From: Nemertoderma westbladi
Taxonomy: Eukaryota; Xenacoelomorpha; Nemertodermatida; Nemertodermatidae
Assembly (NCBI GenBank): GCA_032718475.1
Contig: JAUCBJ010001846.1
Location: 372,001 to 436,000, forward strand
Direction: 5' to 3'
Length of the DNA stretch: 64,000 nt
The notes below the pieces were generated by a model. That model ran no database searches and was not told the origin of the DNA. It saw nothing but the letters and a program-made list of their open reading frames with translations. Below, piece after piece: positions 56,625 through 64,000 of this stretch (positions are counted from its first letter, which is position 1; each line of letters opens with the position of its first letter). Made by a program: the position numbers and the translations under genes.

Positions 56625-57118
56625 TGACAGATCACACGTATGAAATCGCTAGACTAACACAGATGATACGTAACATTGTACGTGTGGGTATCATCGAGGA
56701 TGTGGAAACAAGCACAGCACGCGCGAGCGTTCGTTTGGGGGATAATTTAATCACACCACTTTTACCTTGGAGTGAAACATTGGCTGGTAGCACGCATTCT
56801 TGGATGCCACCTCGCGTGGGTGATCAGTGCATCATTTTATGCCCTGAAGGTAATTTAGATCGAGGCATCATCATTGACTACCTAAACCAATCCCAACATC
56901 CTGCGATTAGATCAAATGGGGATATTAAGGCGGTTGATTTTTCGGATGGATCAAGCATTGAGGTGAATGAATCAACAGGTGCGATGAAAATTCATGCAAC
57001 GGGTGATTTAAGTATTTCTTGTGGCGGCAAGCTTACGATTAATTCGGCTGGCAATGCATTAATTGAGTCCCAAACAGATATCGCCATCAACGCACCGCAT
57101 GTCGGAGTGAATGACTGA
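56624..57118 (+). CDS. Baseplate assembly/spike protein gpV
   Basis: 164 aa. RNIVRVGIIEDVETSTARASVRLGDNLITPLLPWSE, then WMPPRVGDQCIILCPEGN, and a C-terminal beta-helix (IKIHATGDLSISCGGKLTINSAGNA-like). Membrane-piercing spike. Confidence 0.93.
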   Translation: MTDHTYEIARLTQMIRNIVRVGIIEDVETSTARASVRLGDNLITPLLPWSETLAGSTHSWMPPRVGDQCIILCPEGNLDRGIIIDYLNQSQHPAIRSNGDIKAVDFSDGSSIEVNESTGAMKIHATGDLSISCGGKLTINSAGNALIESQTDIAINAPHVGVND

Positions 57119-57411
57119 TGGCAGCAGTGGGACGAAAAACAGATAAAGACTCAGGCCATGGCTGCTGGCCAGCACGTGAAGCGCAAGCGGGATCATCGAA
57201 TGTTACCATCAATGGCTTGGATGCCCTTCGCGTGGGTGATTCATATGGATCACATACCTGTCCATCCATCCCCCAAACCCATGCAGGCAAACAATCTCAA
57301 GGCTCAAGTACCGTGACTGTCAACGGCAAACCCTTAGCGCGGGTGGGCGATGCGATCAGTTGTGGTGGCACATTGGCACAAGGCTCCCCCAATGTCACTT
57401 GTGGAGATTAG
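57118..57411 (+). CDS. PAAR-domain spike-tip protein
   Basis: 97 aa, GG-rich PAAR repeats: AAVGRKTDKDSGHGCWPA, SSNVTINGLDALRVGD, GSSTVTVNGKPLARVGDAISCGG. It caps the gpV spike with a metal-bound tip. Confidence 0.93.
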   Translation: MAAVGRKTDKDSGHGCWPAREAQAGSSNVTINGLDALRVGDSYGSHTCPSIPQTHAGKQSQGSSTVTVNGKPLARVGDAISCGGTLAQGSPNVTCGD

Positions 57412-57412
57412 C

Positions 57413-57751
57413 ATGCAAGGATTGAATCGTCATACAGGCAAAACGATTACCGGGATTGAGTGGCTAGAACAATCCATCACCGACATATTAACCACCCCCA
57501 AAGGTAGTCGCACCATGCGCGCTGATTATGGAAGCAATCTACACGAATTACTTGATCAAAATATAACGCCACAACTTTCAACTAAAATTCATGTTGAAGT
57601 CACAAGTGCGTTGGGTATTTTGAAAGACATCTTTCAAATCAAATACACCAAAATTACCCATCCAAAAGCAGGCGATATTGAAATTGACATCACAGGCATC
57701 TATTTAGAAAACGGTCAAACCATTACCTTAGAGGGGGTCAAAATATCGTGA
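57413..57751 (+). CDS. Baseplate wedge protein gpW (gp25-like)
   Basis: 112 aa. ITGIEWLEQSITDILTTPKGSRTMRADYGSNLHELLDQ is the gp25 signature. The ATG at 57413 directly follows the PAAR stop; the longer frame from 57350 lies inside PAAR. Confidence 0.93.
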   Translation: MQGLNRHTGKTITGIEWLEQSITDILTTPKGSRTMRADYGSNLHELLDQNITPQLSTKIHVEVTSALGILKDIFQIKYTKITHPKAGDIEIDITGIYLENGQTITLEGVKIS

Positions 57752-58623
57752 TTGATTTATCTAAAATCCCCTTGCCTCAGTCTGTTGAAACCCTTGATTT
57801 TGAAACCATTGTAACCCAGATTAAAACGGACTTAATTAGCCGCGATTCAACGCTTCAAGCAGCGCTTGCACTGGAGTCTGAGACCTTAAGTAAACTCGTT
57901 GAAGCATTTGCATACCGAGAATTACACCTTAGATCAAGGATTAATGAGGCACTGAAGGCCACCTTTATTACTCATGCACTTGGAACCGATCTGGATAATT
58001 TAGGCGCATTGTTTGGTGTGGTGCGCATGGTGATTCAAGAAGAAGATTTAGAAGCCAGCCCACCCCAAAAAGAGATAATTGAGGCCGATTCTGATTTTAG
58101 ACGGCGCATTCTTTTAAGCCTGGATGCCTTTTCCACCGCAGGACCAACCGATAGTTATGTCTACCATGGCTTAAGCGCAGATGCGAGTGTGCGAGATATA
58201 TCGGCAACTAGTCCATCGGGTGGCGTGGTGGATATTGCTGTGATGAGTCAAACAGGCCTTGCTGATCAAGCCTTACAGGATTTGGTTGAAAGTAAACTCA
58301 ACACCGACACCATTCGTCCTCTAGGCACGCAACTCAATATTAGCAGCGCCACAGCCGTCGATTACACCATTGAGGTAATTTTACACACCAGTAACCTCCC
58401 CGAACAATCCATCGCACAACAAACCGCTCAAAGTAATTTAGAAGCGCTGCGAGATGAGCGTTTTAAGATTGGTCAGTCCATTCACCTATCCGCAATTTAT
58501 GCTGCTTGCCACAGTCAAGGCGTGGAGCGGGTGGAGATACTACAGCCGCAAACAAATATTGAGATTAATCACACTCAGTTTGCAAACAACACACAAATCA
58601 CCATCACCACCCAAGGAGAATAA
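57748..58623 (+). CDS. Baseplate protein gpJ
   Basis: 291 aa. YRELHLRSRINEALKATFITHALGTDLDNLGALFGV and DSDFRRRILLSLDAFSTAGP, then YVYHGLSADASVRDISATSPSGGVVDI are gpJ motifs. GTG start. In P2 gene I follows J; here I is 24 kb upstream at 34999 and the holin comes next. Confidence 0.93.
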   Translation: MIDLSKIPLPQSVETLDFETIVTQIKTDLISRDSTLQAALALESETLSKLVEAFAYRELHLRSRINEALKATFITHALGTDLDNLGALFGVVRMVIQEEDLEASPPQKEIIEADSDFRRRILLSLDAFSTAGPTDSYVYHGLSADASVRDISATSPSGGVVDIAVMSQTGLADQALQDLVESKLNTDTIRPLGTQLNISSATAVDYTIEVILHTSNLPEQSIAQQTAQSNLEALRDERFKIGQSIHLSAIYAACHSQGVERVEILQPQTNIEINHTQFANNTQITITTQGE

Positions 58624-58634
58624 AGGAGTCTTAA

Positions 58635-59036
58635 ATGATTTTTGAATTTTTAAAACAAGCGATACAACCCATTAGCAACCTGATTGATGAAGTTCACACA
58701 TCAGATGAGGAAAAACTGAAACTTCAAAACGAACTGGCTAAAATTGAAGCCACCATTGGTATGAAGTTAATGGATTACCAAGCTCAAGTGTTGACATCAC
58801 AAACCAGAATTATTGCTACGGAAGCTCAGGGAGGCTTTTTAAAAAGTAACTGGCGACCCATTACGATGTTGGTGTTTTTAGTGTTGGTCGTGTGCGACAG
58901 CTTTGGCTTTTTAACCACGCCCTTAGCACCTGAAGCATGGGAACTTTTAAAGATTGGTTTAGGCGGATATGTGATCGGACGTTCGGGGGAGAAAATGATG
59001 CCAAAAATCATTGATCAGTTTGGGGCGAAAAGATGA
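58635..59036 (+). CDS. Holin (3TM family)
   Basis: 133 aa. Helical amphipathic N-terminus, then SNWRPITMLVFLVLVVCDSFGF and a second hydrophobic stretch LLKIGLGGYVIGRSGEK. Matches the 3TM holin family. AAAGGAGTC before the ATG; 11 bases after gpJ. Confidence 0.85.
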   Translation: MIFEFLKQAIQPISNLIDEVHTSDEEKLKLQNELAKIEATIGMKLMDYQAQVLTSQTRIIATEAQGGFLKSNWRPITMLVFLVLVVCDSFGFLTTPLAPEAWELLKIGLGGYVIGRSGEKMMPKIIDQFGAKR

Positions 59037-59419
59037 AGACATTGCCCATTAATCTCATTGAAGCAGATAAATGGTACAAGCGTTGCAAGCTAATCACAAT
59101 AAAAAAGCAAAGTTTCCAAATTGTACTTGAAACAGGTGTACAAACAATTGAGATTCCCCAAGGCTTTGTCTTTGATGGCGCAAGCGTCCCACGTGTATTT
59201 CGGTTTATCTTATCCCCTATTGGCAAGTACATCACAGATGCCATGATTCATGACTATTTATATAAAACACAACCTGTCACCAGAAAGAAAGCCGATAGTC
59301 TATTGTATGAAGGCTTTATTCAACATGGCATACCAAAGCCTTTGGCGTTGACTATGTATTTAAGCATTCGAGCCTTTGGTTGGTGGTATTGGTCAAAAGG
59401 AGGAAAAGGTGGACCTTAA
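59033..59419 (+). CDS. DUF1353 protein
   Basis: 128 aa. IEIPQGFVFDGASVPRVFRFILSPIG and AMIHDYLYKTQPVTRKKAD are the DUF1353 signature. It lies in the lysis block and may have a lysis-linked role. ATGA overlap with the holin. Confidence 0.85.
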   Translation: MKTLPINLIEADKWYKRCKLITIKKQSFQIVLETGVQTIEIPQGFVFDGASVPRVFRFILSPIGKYITDAMIHDYLYKTQPVTRKKADSLLYEGFIQHGIPKPLALTMYLSIRAFGWWYWSKGGKGGP

Positions 59420-59651
59420 CCTAGATTTATGGCGTTTGGGTGTTGATGGGCTTCAAATGATTGCAATCATTGCCCTTTGGGTTTTTAGTCAATCCAAAAA
59501 AACCAATGAGCGCCTTATCAAACTTGAAGCGCGCTGCGTTAGTCTAAAAGAGATCAGCAAACTTTCAGGTGAGATTGAAAAAATAAAAGGCCAACTTGAA
59601 GGCATTGATAAAAGCCTGCACAACCTAAACGAAACCCTTCGAAGTAAATAA
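59409..59651 (+). CDS. gp25-like protein (DUF2730)
   Basis: 80 aa: one membrane helix (LQMIAIIALWVFSQ) and a coiled coil. AAAAGGAGG before a GTG at 59409 decides the start. Function unknown; Mu has the same gene before gp26/gp27. Confidence 0.75.
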   Translation: MDLNLDLWRLGVDGLQMIAIIALWVFSQSKKTNERLIKLEARCVSLKEISKLSGEIEKIKGQLEGIDKSLHNLNETLRSK

Positions 59652-60154
59652 TGGCTCACTCTAAACACACTAAAGATCAAGTTCGATACGATTACATCTA
59701 TAAACGCCTACCGCTTAGTATTTTAGCCAAAAAATATGACACCACCTCAGCCAGTATTAGAGCTTGGCGAGACAAAGCAAAACACCTAGGTAATGATTGG
59801 GATCAAGCAAGATACGCCCACACCCTTTGTGGTGGTGATGATCTGGCCAAACAAGCCAACACGGATTTTGAAAAGCTTTTCTCAGAGGTCTACAAGCAAA
59901 TACTTAGAGATGACATCAAACCGACTGAAAAAGTCCAAGCCTTGGCCACCTTGGCCGATGCCAAAATCAAAACCGTTAAAGCCATGCGGATGAGTGACCC
60001 CAAACAAGGGGAACTGGCAATTGCACTGGATGTTTTAAATGAGTTTAGCAACTTCATTAAAACCCATCATCCTGACAAGCTCAGTTTTATTGCACCACTG
60101 CTGCTTCCTTTTGGCAGGCACATCAACCAAAAATGGGGTACTCGTGGCAAGTAA
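59651..60154 (+). CDS. gp27-like protein, small terminase (DUF1804)
   Basis: 167 aa. YDYIYKRLPLSILAKKYDTTSASIRAWRDKAK is a HTH typical of the small subunit; the ending FIAPLLLPFGRHINQKW fits DUF1804. It recognises phage DNA for packaging. Confidence 0.88.
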   Translation: MAHSKHTKDQVRYDYIYKRLPLSILAKKYDTTSASIRAWRDKAKHLGNDWDQARYAHTLCGGDDLAKQANTDFEKLFSEVYKQILRDDIKPTEKVQALATLADAKIKTVKAMRMSDPKQGELAIALDVLNEFSNFIKTHHPDKLSFIAPLLLPFGRHINQKWGTRGK

Positions 60155-61850
60155 AGATCAGATAATCTTTTTAAAAGAACTTGAAAAACTTTCAAGCACC
60201 TTAAAACAACAAATTGAAGCCAAAGAATTTGGGCTTGATCCAAGTCCAACTAAGATCAGGAGCAGAAGAAAAAGAGTGCTCGGTGGGGATTTTAAATGGT
60301 TTGCTTATACCTATTTTCCTCACCATATCTGGAGCAAGCCGTCTGTATTTCAGACTGATTTTTGTAAACTGTTTCCTAAACTTCTTCTATCAAAAGAAGG
60401 CTCACGCGACTGGTGGGTCGCGCCCAGAGGTGAGAGCAAATCAACCCTGTTGACTAAAATAGGCTGTGTGTATGTGGCGGTTTTAGGACTACTGCAAAAC
60501 AAAAACATACGTGAAGCATTGGATTTACCCCAACCCCCCACCTTCATTGATTACTGCATTTTATTTGGGGCAGAGACCAAGTTCCCAACAAAGCTTCTAA
60601 CCGTTATAAAAACTGAGCTTACCTGTAACCCAGCACTTGCACTTGATTTCGGTGATGCGGTGGGGGCAACCGATACTTGGAAAGTCGCTGAGATCAAAAC
60701 AAAAACTGGCGTGAGCTTTGAACCTAGAGGCGCTGAACAGGCCGTGCGGGGTGCTTTTAGTGGTGCCTCTCGCCCCAAGCTTTTAATTGCAGATGATCTC
60801 ATCACCGATAGCGAGGCCAAAAGCCCAACTGAATGCACCAACCGTTGGGAGTGGCTGGAAAAATCGGTTGATTATTTAGGGCCGCCTGATGGCTCTGTGA
60901 AGTTTATGGCGGTAGGTACTACCCTTTCAAACCATGATCCGATTGCAAGAGCTCGTGCTTGCCTCGGTCATCAAGTACATATTTATCAAGCGATTATCAC
61001 AGAACCAGAGCGTGTGGATTTATGGGAAAGCTGTGAAAAACTGATGCGAGAAAAAGATACAAAAACCAAAAGTATTGATCCTAAAGACCTCCCATCCTAC
61101 AAGTTTTACTTAAAAAACAAACAAGCCATGGATTGCGGCTCAACTATCTCATGGCCACAAGTACGATCACTTTACTGGCTGATGCGTCAGCGCGCTAAAA
61201 ACAGAAACGCTTTTAACTGTGAAATGCAGGCATCGCCCAGAAGTGATGATGAAAAGGTATTCAAAAATATTCAATTTTGGATCAGAGAATCAACACGCTG
61301 GATATATTATGGCGCGGTTGATCCATCAGTGGGTAATAGCACAAAAGCTGACCCATCGAGCATCGTGATTGGCGGGTTTGATCCTGATAAGAACACGCTT
61401 AATATCGTGCACTGTGCCACCTATAGGCGCACCTTAAGCCAGCTTGAAACGGACATCATAACAGCTCACCAACACTATAACTGCCAGCTCTGGGGTTTTG
61501 AATCAAACGGCGCGTTTGATCATACACGCCTTGCCATTATGAAATCTGCACTTGATAAAAGTGTAGCACTGCCCATGCGAGGTATTGTTGCTTCAGCTCC
61601 CTTGGCTGTTCGGATTGAATCGCTTGAACCCCACATCGCTTGTATCGATCCTCAAATACGCTTTCAGCAAAACCTAACAAGTCTGCTTGATGAGCTGGAT
61701 AACTGGCCACAAAAACAACCCCATCACCATTATGATGGTTTATCAGCCCTTTGGGTACTATGGCAGATAACCAGTAAGCGAACAGGTGGCTTACCACAAA
61801 TTACCAACCTACCCACACCACTCTTTAATAACCGATTAAACACCTTTTAA
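60144..61850 (+). CDS. Terminase large subunit (Mu gp28-like)
   Basis: 568 aa from a GTG at 60144 (GGGG upstream). The ATPase part has WWVAPRGESKSTLLTK (Walker A) and LLIADDLI (Walker B). The nuclease part has YYGAVDPSVGNSTKADPSS with the metal-binding Asp. It powers headful packaging. Confidence 0.93.
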   Translation: MASKDQIIFLKELEKLSSTLKQQIEAKEFGLDPSPTKIRSRRKRVLGGDFKWFAYTYFPHHIWSKPSVFQTDFCKLFPKLLLSKEGSRDWWVAPRGESKSTLLTKIGCVYVAVLGLLQNKNIREALDLPQPPTFIDYCILFGAETKFPTKLLTVIKTELTCNPALALDFGDAVGATDTWKVAEIKTKTGVSFEPRGAEQAVRGAFSGASRPKLLIADDLITDSEAKSPTECTNRWEWLEKSVDYLGPPDGSVKFMAVGTTLSNHDPIARARACLGHQVHIYQAIITEPERVDLWESCEKLMREKDTKTKSIDPKDLPSYKFYLKNKQAMDCGSTISWPQVRSLYWLMRQRAKNRNAFNCEMQASPRSDDEKVFKNIQFWIRESTRWIYYGAVDPSVGNSTKADPSSIVIGGFDPDKNTLNIVHCATYRRTLSQLETDIITAHQHYNCQLWGFESNGAFDHTRLAIMKSALDKSVALPMRGIVASAPLAVRIESLEPHIACIDPQIRFQQNLTSLLDELDNWPQKQPHHHYDGLSALWVLWQITSKRTGGLPQITNLPTPLFNNRLNTF

Positions 61851-61853
61851 TTC

Positions 61854-63248
61854 ATGAATAAAACCCAATTAAACCAAGTATCTAAAAGAATACTTCTAGG
61901 CGATGAAATTGCATCCTCTAAAACCGATCCTGACTTTTACGCCGCCCTTGAGGTATTACCCAACCCCGATCAAATCCTTAGAAAACTAGGTAAAACCCAA
62001 GAAACTTATATGGCCATCGCCCAAGATGCCCATGTGCAAGGCGAGATTCGATCCGCACGTGCAGGGTTGTTTAAATATGAATATCAACTCACCGCTTCGG
62101 GTGATTCAAAAGCAGATCAACAAGCATTAATGCTTTGTCAGGAAATACTAAACCTGTCACCCAACCTTAATATGCGCTGGGATGATATTTTATGGCAGAT
62201 GGCACAGGCGCAGTATTTTGGGTTTAGCGTGCATGAGGTGGTGTGGCAGCGGCAAGGGGAGTACATTTTGCCAAAAGCTATCATTGATCGAGCAAACCAC
62301 CGCTTTAGCTTTTCAACCGATGGGAAGTTGCTTATTAAAACAAAAGGTTACCCAAAACCACAAGCTGTTCCTGACTACCGATTCCTCATCACCCGACACC
62401 AACCCGCCAGCCAAAACCCTTATGGCATCGCTCTGTTTTCAAGCTGTTTTTGGCCATACACCTTCAAACACGCAGGCTTTAGAAGTTACACCAAATTCAT
62501 TAATAAATACGGCCTTCCTTGGGCAATTGGTAAATACCCCGAAGGCACAAACGAGAAGGATAGAGATGCTTTGGTTCAAGCATTGGCTCAAATGGTTGAA
62601 GATGCGGTTGGGGCAATTCCTGATGGAAACTCAGTTGATTTAATTGAGACTAAATCAACCCAAGCCCCACAACATGACTTCATCAGCCTTTGTAATAAAG
62701 AAATGAGCAAAGCCTTAACGAGTCAAACCATGGCCACCGAACAAGAGAAAAACGGATCACGCGCAGCAGGCGAAGTAGCACGCGAGCGAGAACAATCCAT
62801 TGATACCGCCACACGTTCAATGGTGGCATCAAGTATGAACCAGTTGATGAACTGGATTACAACCATTAATGTGCAAGGTGCCACACCCCCTAAATTTTCT
62901 TTTTATGAACAGGATCAACCTAACTTAGCCTGGGTTGAAGCACTGGAAACGGCAAATAAATTCATGCCAGTCTCAAAACAATTTGCACAAGCAAAAACAG
63001 GGATACAACTGGCACAAAATCAAAGGGATGAACTAAAAACAGATGAATCAGAATTCGCACGCCAGCCTCATGCATTTCATGATGCACAACAAGAGCAGAT
63101 GAATGCGATCTACCAACAACTCTCCAAAGCTGGGAGCTTGCAAGCATTCAGAGCAAGCCTGAATCAATTCTCAGACACAAAAAACACAGAACAAGCTCTA
63201 ACCCTTTCAATGCTTGATTCCATGATCAAAGGGCAAACAGATGAGTGA
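61854..63248 (+). CDS. Portal protein (Mu gp29, DUF935)
   Basis: 464 aa. GEIRSARAGLFKYEYQL, MAQAQYFGFSVHEVVW, and FINKYGLPWAIGKYPEGT match DUF935. It forms the capsid vertex for DNA passage. It overlaps the next gene by eight bases. Confidence 0.93.
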   Translation: MNKTQLNQVSKRILLGDEIASSKTDPDFYAALEVLPNPDQILRKLGKTQETYMAIAQDAHVQGEIRSARAGLFKYEYQLTASGDSKADQQALMLCQEILNLSPNLNMRWDDILWQMAQAQYFGFSVHEVVWQRQGEYILPKAIIDRANHRFSFSTDGKLLIKTKGYPKPQAVPDYRFLITRHQPASQNPYGIALFSSCFWPYTFKHAGFRSYTKFINKYGLPWAIGKYPEGTNEKDRDALVQALAQMVEDAVGAIPDGNSVDLIETKSTQAPQHDFISLCNKEMSKALTSQTMATEQEKNGSRAAGEVAREREQSIDTATRSMVASSMNQLMNWITTINVQGATPPKFSFYEQDQPNLAWVEALETANKFMPVSKQFAQAKTGIQLAQNQRDELKTDESEFARQPHAFHDAQQEQMNAIYQQLSKAGSLQAFRASLNQFSDTKNTEQALTLSMLDSMIKGQTDE

Positions 63249-64000
63249 TGTGATCTATGGGGGTTTGCCTTATCTTGAGGCCATTAAGCATTTAAGAGCT
63301 AAGACTAACCTTAAAACCCAACACTGGGATGACCTACTTTTTAAAGCCCACACCCACGGCTTCACCATCGCAGGGGTGATGACCCATGACTTATTAAATG
63401 ATCTACGTGAGGCAGTGGACAGCTCAATTGCAAACGGCACAACCATCACTGAATTTCGAAAAAGTTTTGATCAAACCGTTAAAAAAATGGGATGGAACTT
63501 TAAAGGCAAACGCGGCTGGCGTACGCGTGTTATTTTTGACACCAACATGCGAACAGCCCATATGGCAGGCAAATGGCAGCAGATTCAAGGTACTAAAAAA
63601 GAACGACCCTACCTGAAATATTTAGCAGTTGGGGATGAACGAACAAGACAACAACATAGTGATTGGCATGGCATAGTGCTTTCCATTGACGACCCGTTTT
63701 GGAAAACCCACACCCCACCCAATGGCTGGGGTTGCAGGTGTACGGTTCGAACCTTAACAAAATCCCAAGCCAAAAAGGAACCAAGGTACAAGAAAAAACC
63801 AGCTATTAAAACCACCCAACGCATCAACACCCGCACAGGTGAGGTTTACGGACAAGTACCCGTGGGCATTGATGTGGGGTGGGATCACAATGTGGGTGTT
63901 GGTTTTGGAAGTATCAAAGCATTAAATGAAACCCTTCAACGTATTCAGCCCAGTATTGCCGAACAACTAAGAAAGAACATGAAATACCCCATTAAAAATG
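63241..64000 (+). CDS. Mu F-type head morphogenesis protein (partial)
   Basis: 253 codons are open from ATG 63241 to the window edge. VIFDTNMRTAHMAGKWQQIQ and the C-x-C block NGWGCRCTVRTLT identify the Mu gpF/SPP1 gp7 minor head protein. The gene continues outside. Confidence 0.92.
   Translation, partial: MSDVIYGGLPYLEAIKHLRAKTNLKTQHWDDLLFKAHTHGFTIAGVMTHDLLNDLREAVDSSIANGTTITEFRKSFDQTVKKMGWNFKGKRGWRTRVIFDTNMRTAHMAGKWQQIQGTKKERPYLKYLAVGDERTRQQHSDWHGIVLSIDDPFWKTHTPPNGWGCRCTVRTLTKSQAKKEPRYKKKPAIKTTQRINTRTGEVYGQVPVGIDVGWDHNVGVGFGSIKALNETLQRIQPSIAEQLRKNMKYPIKN

Larger units (their letters stand above)
34948..64000 (+). mobile_element. Mu-like transposable prophage with P2-type tail (right end outside window)
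   Basis: MuA/MuB-type transposase pair, Gam, GemA, Mor, I-type protease/scaffold, gp25-gp27-gp28-gp29-F head genes and a P2-type contractile tail set identify a BcepMu-like transposable phage. Nearly all genes are on the plus strand, except the repressor pair and some accessory ORFs. No endolysin is seen; it may lie beyond 64000. Block order is A(tail)-B(early)-C(head/baseplate)-D(lysis/packaging), not the expected B-D-C-A. gpI and the antirepressor are broken, so the prophage may be partly defective. Confidence 0.9.

Noticed and set aside
1..64000. CRISPR array
   Set aside because: No set of regularly spaced repeats was seen; the only clear direct repeat is the two-copy unit at 51670-51772.

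Overview
The window is about 31 kb of an AT-rich gammaproteobacterial chromosome followed by about 29 kb of a Mu-like transposable prophage that runs off the right edge. The block murJ-ribF-ileS-lspA, a Gram-negative type asd, tetrahydrodipicolinate succinylase dapD, rsfS-rlmH, a TpsA/TpsB locus and an autotransporter all fit Gammaproteobacteria. I cannot place it to genus.

Bases 1-31110 (host). rplQ, murJ, ribF, ileS and lspA are packed head to tail. Two low-GC genes for secreted, ricin-fold-like (CDT A/C-like) paralogues follow. Then come asd, a leaderless alpha-carbonic anhydrase, the GTPase engB, a chain HTH regulator-trhO-dapC-dapD-MGMT, a TIR-domain gene stopped by a nonsense codon, proA-nadD-rsfS-rlmH-trpD-trpC, a frameshifted subtilisin-type autotransporter, an OsmC protein, tRNA-Phe, a pteridine-reductase-like SDR, a MidA-like methyltransferase, uppP, pyrE, a HEPN-motif protein and metH. 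dapC, dapD and asd together serve lysine/diaminopimelate synthesis; proA, trpD, trpC and metH serve other amino acids.

Bases 31111-34950 (decaying accessory zone). There is a YCII-domain pseudogene with two frameshifts and a two-partner secretion locus on the minus strand with a frameshifted TpsB and a very short TpsA. A 500-base AT-rich gap with repeated AAACTTT boxes follows and may hold the prophage end.

Bases 34950-64000 (prophage). Four blocks are seen. A (34999-43695) is a P2-type tail set: gpI, fibre, sheath, tube, E/E', tape measure, U, X, D, plus a secreted nuclease. B (43732-51010) holds the S24 repressor with a co-transcribed membrane protein, early genes, the transposase pair MuA/MuB, Gam, GemA and Mor. 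Between B and C lies a C4-type antisense RNA with a broken Bro-N antirepressor and two small minus-strand ORFs. C (52032-58623) holds protease/scaffold, decoration, capsid, gp36, G, gp37, V, PAAR, W and J. D (58635-64000) holds holin, DUF1353, gp25, gp27, terminase, portal and partial F. In Mu/P2 relatives the expected order is B-D-C-A, so the order A-B-C-D is unusual.

The main new observations are: a shared 20-bp element (19/20 identical) exactly 18 bp upstream of a -10 box before both late blocks A and C, with the geometry of a Mor/C-activated promoter; a T_TTT_TTA slippery site joining gpE to gpE'; a C4-type antisense RNA whose 5' part is complementary to the antirepressor leader; an amber codon inside gpI; and several broken accessory genes that appear as separate ORFs (TIR protein, autotransporter, TpsB, YCII protein, antirepressor).
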